NCBI GenBank assembly: GCA_019308525.1
Contig: JAFDIC010000079.1
Coordinates: 1-11,478 of the forward strand
Source of the DNA: Deltaproteobacteria bacterium
Lineage (GTDB): Bacteria; Desulfobacterota; DSM-4660; Desulfatiglandales; HGW-15
Reading direction: 5' to 3'
Length of the DNA stretch: 11,478 nucleotides
This document shows, in pieces, positions 1 to 5,626 of this stretch. The notes below the pieces were generated by a model. The model was not told where the DNA came from and did not search any database. It worked only from the letters and a program-made list of their open reading frames with translations. Position numbers and translations under genes: made by a program. Each line of letters opens with the position of its first letter. Positions within the stretch are counted from its first letter, which is position 1.

Positions 1-1
1 C

Positions 2-349
2 CTTGCCCACAAGAAAGATGAAATGGCCGGTAACCTGCCTTACGGGGAGCAAAAACTGCTGGAGATTGCCAGGGCCCTGGCTACAGAGCCCCAACTGCTT
101 ATGCTGGATGAACCGGCCGCGGGTCTCAACGAGGCTGAAACCGAGGCCTTGGCCAGCCTGATCAAGGAAATTCAGGCGATGGGTATAACCATACTTCTGG
201 TAGAACACGATATGAGCCTTGTAATGGAGGTTGCGGAAGAGATTTTGGTGTTGAACTATGGAGTGAAAATCGCGGAGGGCCCTCCTGAACAGATACAGCA
301 AGACCCTGCCGTCATAGAGGCGTACCTCGGGGCGGATGATTATGCATGA
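2..349 (+). CDS. livG: Branched-chain amino acid type ABC transporter ATP-binding protein, LivG-like (5'-truncated)
   Basis: This is the C-terminal part (about 115 residues) of an ABC transporter ATPase; the reading frame is open to the left edge from base 2, so the Walker A half lies outside the window. The visible part holds the ABC signature region in the form NLPYGEQKLLEIARAL, where the canonical LSGG is replaced by LPYG as is usual in LivG proteins, then Walker B LLMLDEPAAGLN and the H-loop VEHDM. The C-terminal stretch with VLNYGVKIAEG is also typical of LivG. In the family this ATPase pairs with LivF and powers uptake of branched-chain amino acids or other small organic acids through LivHM. 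The next gene overlaps its 3' end by 14 bp, as expected in one operon. The family call is secure; the transported substrate is unknown, since Liv-type systems in anaerobes often serve aromatic or aliphatic acids. Confidence 0.93.
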   Translation, partial: LAHKKDEMAGNLPYGEQKLLEIARALATEPQLLMLDEPAAGLNEAETEALASLIKEIQAMGITILLVEHDMSLVMEVAEEILVLNYGVKIAEGPPEQIQQDPAVIEAYLGADDYA

Positions 350-1070
350 AGCCCTTTTGGATACCAGTGGACTGAATACCCACTACGGGCACATCCACGC
401 ACTGAAAGATATATACTTCAGCGTGGAGAAGGGCGGTCTGGTCTGCGTTATCGGGAGGAACGGGGCAGGAAAGTCCACCTTCCTCAAGACACTCACGGGA
501 CTGGTAAAGCCAAGCTCCGGGCGTATCATCTATGATCAAAATGAGATCACCAGGCTGCCGACGCACGCCATAGTTAAGCGGGGGATCAGTCTGGTCCTGG
601 AAGGAATGCAGATCTTTGGGCCTCTTTCCGTGCTGGACAACTTGCTGCTCGGGACTTACGGTACCAGCGCAGGGGGCGGAAGAGAATTGAAGGGATCTCT
701 TGATCGAGTGTATCAGCTCTTCAAGATTCTTCGGGATAGGTCGGATCAGAAGGCCGGGACCTTGAGCGGCGGGGAACAACAGATGCTGGCAATCGGTCGC
801 GCCCTTATGTCAAGGCCCAGGTTGCTGCTCCTTGACGAGCCTTCCCTGGGACTTGCCCCCCTTGTGGTAAGGGAGATATTTGAAACGCTCACCGCCCTTA
901 ACAGGGACGGGATTACAATGGTGCTTGTAGAGCAGAATGCGAGGCTTGCGCTTCAGATTTCCCAGTACGGCTATGTCCTGGATACGGGCAGGGTAGTTAT
1001 TAAGGGCGCCTCCGAGGACCTCTTGACCGATGAGAAGGTCAAGGCCGCGTATCTCGGGAAAAGAAGGTGA
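336..1070 (+). CDS. livF: Branched-chain amino acid type ABC transporter ATP-binding protein, LivF-like
   Basis: Complete 244-residue ATPase of the LivF type (usual length about 235-240). Walker A GRNGAGKST lies near residues 40-48, the signature LSGGEQQMLAIGRAL near 143-157, Walker B LLLLDEPSLGLAP near 164-176, and the H-loop region reads VLVEQNA with Gln in place of His, as is normal for LivF. The start overlaps the end of livG by 14 bp and has only a weak ribosome binding site, which suggests translational coupling; a second ATG two codons in, at 342, is an equally possible start. It should form the second cytoplasmic ATPase of the transporter whose permease and binding-protein genes lie to the left. 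It appears to be the last gene of that operon, because a 214-bp gap follows. No clear intrinsic terminator was found after it. Confidence 0.94.
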   Translation: MIMHEALLDTSGLNTHYGHIHALKDIYFSVEKGGLVCVIGRNGAGKSTFLKTLTGLVKPSSGRIIYDQNEITRLPTHAIVKRGISLVLEGMQIFGPLSVLDNLLLGTYGTSAGGGRELKGSLDRVYQLFKILRDRSDQKAGTLSGGEQQMLAIGRALMSRPRLLLLDEPSLGLAPLVVREIFETLTALNRDGITMVLVEQNARLALQISQYGYVLDTGRVVIKGASEDLLTDEKVKAAYLGKRR

Positions 1071-1173
1071 TTGGACCTCATCCCTGGCATCGAAATCACC
1101 CGCCCTGAGCAATGTCTCGGATTATGCCTGTCGCCTGTGCTATGAAAAAATAGACACCAATTCAAGTTTTTGG

Positions 1174-1202
1174 TTGACAAAATGGTAATCCTGGATTAAC
1201 TG
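1174..1202 (+). promoter_or_regulatory. Possible sigma70-type promoter for the GntR-family regulator gene
   Basis: A perfect -35 hexamer TTGACA (1174-1179) is followed after 17 bp by TTAACT (1197-1202), which matches the -10 consensus at only three of six positions. It lies in the livF-regulator gap and would start transcription near 1209, giving a leader of about 75 nt to the ATG at 1285. The weak -10 is the doubtful part. The -35 overlaps a candidate operator, which would fit autoregulation. Confidence 0.4.
1186..1198. repeat. 13-bp palindrome between the candidate promoter elements
   Basis: TAATCC-T-GGATTA is a perfect inverted repeat around one central base. It sits in the spacer between the possible -35 and -10 of the regulator promoter, where a bound protein would block RNA polymerase. 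It may be an operator for another factor or a chance palindrome. Confidence 0.3.
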
Positions 1203-1284
1203 GTTTTCCAAAAGGTTGTTAACAATCTTGTCAGCAATTCTTGGAATTCGAACCTTACTTAAACCCTCTTCCGCCTTTACGTTG

Positions 1285-1926
1285 ATGCTAAAAGAAACAA
1301 TTTACCAGGAAATCCTCAAGAAGATCATCTCAGGCCAATACCTGCCCGGGGAGCGGCTCACTGAAACCAGGCTGAGCGAGGAATTCCAGTGCAGCCGTGG
1401 CCCTGTCCGTGAGGCCCTCAACAGGTTGGAAACCGAAGGCTTCTTGGAACACGTTCCCTATCATGGCGCCACAATCAAGAAGCATTCCCCCAAGGACATA
1501 AAAGAATACTTTGAACTGAAAGAGCTCCTGGAGGGAAAGGCAGTTGAGTGGGCCACACCCGGCTTTTCCGAGGAAGACATCGCCTATCTGGCCGGTATCA
1601 ATAGGTCAATGAAGCACATGTCCCCAAATGAAGAGGGATACGTCGAAAAGTGGCAGTCGGCAAACAGGGCCTTTCATCAGTTTATCCGGCAGCGGTGCGG
1701 CAATGAAAAGATGAACTGGTTGGTGGACGAAATCCTGCTCCGGGTTATCAAATACCACAAGTTCTTGATCACGAGGAACCGGGATGGCTTTTTGCAGGAC
1801 CACGACACGATAGTGGAGGCAATCAAGCGAAGAGACGCCCGGAAGGCGAGGCTGGCCATGGAACAACACATCTCCAGGGCAAAGGAGTTGATAATTGAAT
1901 TCATCTCTGATGCGTGGGGCTTGTAA
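1285..1926 (+). CDS. GntR-family transcriptional regulator with FCD ligand-binding domain
   Basis: A 213-residue regulator. The N-terminal winged helix (about residues 1-66) has the GntR pattern: IYQEILKKIISGQYLPGERL, then TRLSEEFQCSRGPVREAL and LETEGFLEH. The rest is a helical FCD domain. His131, His173 and His195 sit at the three family metal-ligand positions (motifs AFHQF, DHDTI, EQHI); the usual acidic first ligand, four residues before His131, appears to be Asn127. Such proteins bind a small organic acid, often with a metal, and release DNA. The frame opens at a TTG at 1216, but that adds 23 residues not typical of the family, lacks a usable ribosome binding site and lies almost on the predicted transcription start, so the ATG at 1285 is preferred; it too has no strong Shine-Dalgarno. 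Only 46 bp separate it from the flavoprotein gene, suggesting it controls the downstream cluster. Confidence 0.9.
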   Translation: MLKETIYQEILKKIISGQYLPGERLTETRLSEEFQCSRGPVREALNRLETEGFLEHVPYHGATIKKHSPKDIKEYFELKELLEGKAVEWATPGFSEEDIAYLAGINRSMKHMSPNEEGYVEKWQSANRAFHQFIRQRCGNEKMNWLVDEILLRVIKYHKFLITRNRDGFLQDHDTIVEAIKRRDARKARLAMEQHISRAKELIIEFISDAWGL

Positions 1927-1972
1927 TTAGGAGTATTTTCCAGGGGGTCTAAGACATGAGGAGGAGAGAGTC

Positions 1973-3958
1973 ATGAGCAATGAATACGTAACAGAAACAG
2001 GCACAGGAATAGAATGGCCCTATCCGTTGGAGTATGGCAAGGAGGCCACGGTCACGGCCGACGTTTTGATCCTTGGTGGAGGGATAGCCGGTTGCTGGGC
2101 GGCCATAAGTGCCGCGAGGAAGGGACTGAAGGTCGCTATAGTTGAAAAGGGGGCCACGGTCAGGAGTGGGGCCGGGGGTGCCGGTTGTGACCACTGGGTA
2201 TATGTTGCCAATCCCTGCTCAAGTATCACCCCTGAGGAGATGGTAGAGGCGGAGGCAAGCTCCACCGGCGGTTACACCAACGGGATTTCGCGCTACATTG
2301 CCTCACGGGAGTGCTACGATGCACTTTTGGAACTGGAACAAATGGGAGCCAAAGTGCGGGATACGGAAGACGAGTTTAAGGGGGCCGAGTTCAGGGATGA
2401 GGAGACAAAACTTTGCTTTGCCTATGATTATGTGAACAAACTTCATTTTCGGGTATGGGGCACCACCTTCAAGCCTGCCCTGTATAATGAGTGCCGCCGC
2501 CTGGGCGTGGAAATCTACGACAGGACCCAGGCGACGGCCCTGCTGACTGAGGGTGGCGAGCAGGGAGCCAGGGTGGTGGGTGCCACGGGCATCAATGTGC
2601 GGACAGGCGCGTTCACGGTATTCCGGGGAAAGGCCACGGTAATGGGCATGTCAAGACCCCAGCGGATCTGGCAGTTCTCTACGGAACTAATCGGGCTTTC
2701 CACCTTGAGGCCGCACACCTGTATTGGAAACGGTCACGCAATGGCGTGGCGCGCCGGGGCCGAGTTGACTCTGATGGAGAAATCAACGAGGTCAAAGATG
2801 GGTAGCGGCTGGACTTTCCCGTTGTTTGGCACGGGCAACCCTTTCAATACCTGGTATGCGTGCACAATCGTTGATGCAGACGGAAAGGAGATCCCCTGGG
2901 TGGACAGGGACGGCAGGATCTTGAGAGACCTCTCCGAGCGTTATCGACCTGCCCCCGGGCAGAAATTCATGGGAGAACGAGCCACGGCATACGAATACCG
3001 CCGGCCAAGGATAATTCCGGACCTCGAGGAAAGAATAAGGAAGGGCGAATTCAGACTCCCCCTCTATGCAGATCTTCCTTCCATGCCCGAGACGGAGAGG
3101 AAGGTCATTTTTGGCATGATGGTCGGTGAAGAGGGTAAAACAAAGATTCCAATACTCCATACATATAAGGCAAGCGGCTTTGATCCGGATAAGGATCTCC
3201 TCCAGAGCTACATGATGATGGGGGGAGACATGGTAGGGAAGAAATCGCATTTTCACAGAGAAGGTCTCCCCCAGCAGCGCATCTTTGGGGAAGGAGGGGA
3301 TGCCGGAGGACCACTCGTTGACTGGGATCTCAAGACGACACTTGAGGGCCTTTATTCGGCGGGTGACCAGTTGTTTGCAGGGAACTATGCCCATCACGCG
3401 GCAGGTACGGGTAGATACGCGGGAAGAAAGGCAGCGGAATACGCTACAGGGGCCCCTGATCCTGTGGTCGACCGCGGACAGGTGGAAGCGGAAAAGGACC
3501 GCGTATACGCACCTGTCGAGAGGAAAGACGGCATGGATTGGAAAGAGCTTAATGCGGGGCTGTGCCGGGTGATGCAGACCTATTGCAGTGAACCGAAAAG
3601 CGAACAGATATTGAACCTCGGATTGATCTCGCTAGGGGAGATTGAGGAGAATGAGGCGTCGATGGTCTACGCAACAGATCCGCATAAACTAGGCCGCGTC
3701 CTTGATGTCCTTGACCTCCTCACCTGTGACCAGATCATCACCCACGCATGCCTGGCTCGAAAGGCCAGTAGCGAGCACCTGGATTTCTACAGGCTGGATT
3801 ATCCCCAGGTTGACCCGCCTGAATGGCGCGGGTGGGTTACAGTGAAGCTGGAAGGGGGCGAGGTGAAGAGCAGGATGCTTCCCATTGATTTCTGGGGTGA
3901 TTTGAAGGAAGGCTATGAGGCCCACAACCAGAATTACAAAGGATGGTATAGTTCCTAA
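1973..3958 (+). CDS. FAD-dependent oxidoreductase, adenylylsulfate reductase alpha subunit (AprA)-like
   Basis: A 661-residue flavoprotein of the fumarate reductase/succinate dehydrogenase/AprA superfamily. The N-terminal dinucleotide-binding fold has GGGIAG (residues 35-40) and the ribose-binding acid in VEK (Glu58), followed by a glycine-rich SGAGGAG stretch near 65-71. A central NGHAMAWRAGAEL motif and the C-terminal GLYSAGD...HHAAGTGRYAG segment (about 458-484) complete the FAD site. No signal peptide is present, so it should be cytoplasmic. Length and the ferredoxin gene 20 bp downstream resemble the AprAB arrangement, but the partner is much shorter than AprB and no sulfate-activation or Qmo genes are near, so APS reductase activity is not claimed. 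The start has a strong AGGAGGAG site 6 nt upstream. It probably oxidises or reduces an organic acid and passes electrons to the ferredoxin; the substrate is unknown. Confidence 0.85.
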   Translation: MSNEYVTETGTGIEWPYPLEYGKEATVTADVLILGGGIAGCWAAISAARKGLKVAIVEKGATVRSGAGGAGCDHWVYVANPCSSITPEEMVEAEASSTGGYTNGISRYIASRECYDALLELEQMGAKVRDTEDEFKGAEFRDEETKLCFAYDYVNKLHFRVWGTTFKPALYNECRRLGVEIYDRTQATALLTEGGEQGARVVGATGINVRTGAFTVFRGKATVMGMSRPQRIWQFSTELIGLSTLRPHTCIGNGHAMAWRAGAELTLMEKSTRSKMGSGWTFPLFGTGNPFNTWYACTIVDADGKEIPWVDRDGRILRDLSERYRPAPGQKFMGERATAYEYRRPRIIPDLEERIRKGEFRLPLYADLPSMPETERKVIFGMMVGEEGKTKIPILHTYKASGFDPDKDLLQSYMMMGGDMVGKKSHFHREGLPQQRIFGEGGDAGGPLVDWDLKTTLEGLYSAGDQLFAGNYAHHAAGTGRYAGRKAAEYATGAPDPVVDRGQVEAEKDRVYAPVERKDGMDWKELNAGLCRVMQTYCSEPKSEQILNLGLISLGEIEENEASMVYATDPHKLGRVLDVLDLLTCDQIITHACLARKASSEHLDFYRLDYPQVDPPEWRGWVTVKLEGGEVKSRMLPIDFWGDLKEGYEAHNQNYKGWYSS

Positions 3959-3978
3959 GGAGAGAGAAGGAGGACGTC

Positions 3979-4275
3979 ATGGCGGAGAAAAAGCTATATG
4001 CGGTTCCCAACGTTCCGGGGCCCAGTAGGCCCGTCATTTTTGATGAGGATCTGTGCAATGGGTGCAACAGTTGTGTGGAATGTTGCCAGATGGACGTACT
4101 GATTCCAAACCCTGTGAAGGGGAGGCCGCCGATCATATTGTTTCCTGATGAATGCTGGTATGGAGGTTGCTGTGTGGCTCATTGTCCTGTTGAAGGGGCC
4201 ATCAAGCTGAACCATCCCCTGATGCAGCGGGTTCGTTGGAAACGAAAAGACACGGGTGAGCATTTCAGGGTCTAA
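3979..4275 (+). CDS. Small 4Fe-4S dicluster ferredoxin, AprB-like, probable partner of the flavoprotein
   Basis: A 98-residue ferredoxin with two cysteine clusters. The first is regular, CxxCxxCxxxC at Cys26, 29, 32 and 36, with an extra Cys35. The second is irregular: Cys59, Cys64, Cys65 and Cys69 followed by Pro. The position expected for the second cysteine in a CxxCxxCxxxCP motif is Gly62, so Cys64 would have to serve as ligand. The C-terminus has only about 30 residues after the second motif, whereas AprB proteins are about 150 residues with a tail that wraps around AprA. It is preceded by AAGGAGG (3967-3973) with 5-nt spacing and lies 20 bp after the flavoprotein gene, so the two are almost certainly co-translated and probably form a complex. 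It could also accept electrons from the molybdoenzyme downstream, which has no ferredoxin-like subunit of its own. Confidence 0.88.
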   Translation: MAEKKLYAVPNVPGPSRPVIFDEDLCNGCNSCVECCQMDVLIPNPVKGRPPIILFPDECWYGGCCVAHCPVEGAIKLNHPLMQRVRWKRKDTGEHFRV

Positions 4276-4297
4276 GAGGCTACAGTACCTTGCTGGG

Positions 4298-4391
4298 AAG
4301 GAGGTGAGAGGAGGAGACGGCGCTTGGCATGGGGCTGGGTGAAGTGTCCAGGAACCTAACATCAATTCAAAGGAGGGATTTCTATGTATGA
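4298..4391 (+). other. Orphan Shine-Dalgarno run with a possible 20-codon leader ORF
   Basis: The 108-bp gap before the TAXI gene holds AAGGAGGTGA (4298-4307), fully complementary to the usual 16S rRNA tail, followed closely by GAGGAG (4311-4316). No substantial gene starts there. An ATG at 4329 opens a 20-codon frame ending with TGA at 4389-4391, overlapping the TAXI start (4384) by 8 bp; a TTG at 4324 opens an 11-codon frame. This could be a leader peptide coupled to the binding-protein gene, the relic of a lost gene, or a chance purine-rich run. Coding status is unproven. Confidence 0.25.
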
Positions 4392-5436
4392 TAAAGGCTT
4401 ATTGACCAGGAGCGTCCACAGGATTTCAGTAGTCCTTTCATTGCTGATCGTCTTTTTTTTCGTGGTTTCCGTTAATGGCGCATATGCCAGAAAACCTTAC
4501 AAGATCAAGGTCCTCACTCCACCGGCCTTCATGGCGACCTATGCGATAGGGGTCGGATTGGCGGATGTCATAAACAAGAACAGCACATGGCTCAAGGCCA
4601 CGGTGGTGGAAGGGAAATCTCCAACGGAGAACACCAAGAGGGTTGTGGCAAAGAAGAAACTCAGAAAGACGGTGATATGGAGTATCACAGAGCCTACCCA
4701 TTATGAGGCGTTGAGCGGGTTCCCGATCTTCAAGGGCATCAACTACGACTTTACCAGGATCAAGTACGTATTTCCCATCTCCGTGATTTTGAATGCGCTC
4801 ATTACGCTCGATCCCAAGATCAAGACCCTTGCAGACTTGAAGGGGAAGAGGATTTGCGTGATCAACAGGCCCACAAGAACCGCATGGTCTGATATGGCCT
4901 TCTACTGCCTGGAGGCCGCAGGTGTGTCGCGGGATGACGTGAAAATGGAATACATGCATTACAAACCTGCCCATACTGCCATGATGGACGGTCTTCTGGA
5001 CGTAGTAGGGTCAGGTGGGGCAATGATGGGACCGAACAAGTGGGTATTGTCTCCCTTTGCAGTAGAAGTGGTGGATACCAGGAAGACATATTTCATCAAC
5101 TGGGATGCCAAGGTCCTGGAGCGGATGTACAAGGAGACCGGGAATCCCTATTATCCCTTGACGATTCCTGCAAACACATTCCGAAATCAGGTCAATCCGT
5201 GGGTGATTGCTGCAAAGTATTACGCATGGTCCGTGACAGATGAAATGCCTGATTACGTTGTTGAAGAAATCTTGAGGGTCGTATGGGAGAACCTTGACAA
5301 GTTCGGGGAATATCATCCGATGGGGAAATTCTTGAGTCCCAAGACCATGGGGATCATGGGAAACACGAAATTTTATCATCCTCTGGCTGTCAAGATTCTA
5401 AAGGAGAAGGGCTCTCCCATGGGAGTGCTGAGGTAA
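4384..5436 (+). CDS. TAXI-family TRAP transporter solute-binding protein
   Basis: A 350-residue periplasmic binding protein. The N-terminus is a Sec signal peptide: basic residues (KGLLTRSVHR), a hydrophobic core VVLSLLIVFFFVVSV and a likely cleavage after AYA near residue 35. The mature part has the TAXI pattern, with TLADLKGKRICVINRPTRTA near residues 144-163, and ends with the usual helical region YVVEEILRVVWENLD. The glycine-rich turn often found after GKR in this family (GPPGSG-like) is replaced by NRPTRTA, so the ligand site may be unusual. The ribosome binding site AAAGGAGGG (4369-4377) has good spacing. The gene for the fused permease follows after 190 bp, the standard pairing. In the family these proteins deliver carboxylates or amino acids; the ligand here is not known. 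Confidence 0.88.
   Translation: MYDKGLLTRSVHRISVVLSLLIVFFFVVSVNGAYARKPYKIKVLTPPAFMATYAIGVGLADVINKNSTWLKATVVEGKSPTENTKRVVAKKKLRKTVIWSITEPTHYEALSGFPIFKGINYDFTRIKYVFPISVILNALITLDPKIKTLADLKGKRICVINRPTRTAWSDMAFYCLEAAGVSRDDVKMEYMHYKPAHTAMMDGLLDVVGSGGAMMGPNKWVLSPFAVEVVDTRKTYFINWDAKVLERMYKETGNPYYPLTIPANTFRNQVNPWVIAAKYYAWSVTDEMPDYVVEEILRVVWENLDKFGEYHPMGKFLSPKTMGIMGNTKFYHPLAVKILKEKGSPMGVLR
5414..5425. repeat. 12-bp perfect palindrome at the end of the TAXI gene
   Basis: CTCCCATGGGAG lies in the last codons of the binding-protein gene, 70 bp before the long inverted repeat that follows. It has no T-run and is not a terminator. It may add to RNA folding at the 3' end of the message or be a coincidence of coding sequence. 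Confidence 0.25.
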
Positions 5437-5494
5437 CCTTTTCTCCGTGGAGCGGGCCTGGGCAGGCTGATCAAAGTTCTCAGCAGGCTGTAAA

Positions 5495-5590
5495 CCAGGG
5501 AGCACGCCCCGATGTTACGGCAGAGACCACCAGAGTGTCGACATGGCACAGAGTCCGCTCGTGATTTTCGCAACATCGGGGTGTGCCTGG
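5495..5590 (+). repeat. Long imperfect inverted repeat (RNA stem-loop) between binding-protein and permease genes
   Basis: CACGCCCCGATGTT (5503-5516) pairs with AACATCGGGGTGTG (5572-5585) along 14 positions, with one G-U wobble. After a 3-nt bulge on the left arm the pairing goes on with CCAGG (5495-5499) and CCTGG (5586-5590). The total is 19 pairs around a 55-nt loop, which itself contains the palindrome TGTCGACA (5536-5543). There is no T-run after it, so it is not an intrinsic terminator. In other binding-protein transporter operons a stem at this place protects the upstream mRNA, so that more binding protein than permease is made; that role is an inference here. It could also be a small dispersed element. 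Confidence 0.6.
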
Positions 5591-5626
5591 CATAAAAGAG
5601 CAGAAACCAAAAATGGGTCGCGGGAG

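Larger units (their letters stand above)
1171..1237 (+). promoter_or_regulatory. Cluster of candidate FCD/GntR-type operators
   Basis: Two sites fit the short operator pattern TNGT-N2-ACNA reported for FadR/FCD-type regulators: TGGTTGACAA (1171-1180), which overlaps the candidate -35, and the perfect palindrome TTGTTAACAA (1216-1225) just past the expected transcription start. A third, weaker copy, TTGTCAGCAA, lies at 1228-1237. The region directly precedes a gene for a regulator of this class, so autoregulation is plausible. Such short patterns also arise by chance in AT-rich intergenic DNA. Confidence 0.35.

Noticed and set aside
1066..1100. GGTGATT ... AATCACC inverted repeat at the livF stop codon as a terminator
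   Set aside because: Only 7 pairs with a 21-nt loop and no T-run afterwards, so it does not fit an intrinsic terminator.
2792..3397. Minus-strand frame of 201 codons inside the flavoprotein gene
   Set aside because: No recognisable motif and it lies fully under a well-supported gene on the other strand.
1973..4275. Genuine dissimilatory APS reductase AprBA
   Set aside because: The gene order is A then B with a ferredoxin lacking the AprB tail, and no sat, qmo or dsr genes are present; only distant family membership is supported.
5543..5626. Upstream start for the TRAP permease at 5543
   Set aside because: It adds 28 polar residues not typical of the family, has no ribosome binding site and would lie inside the inverted repeat.
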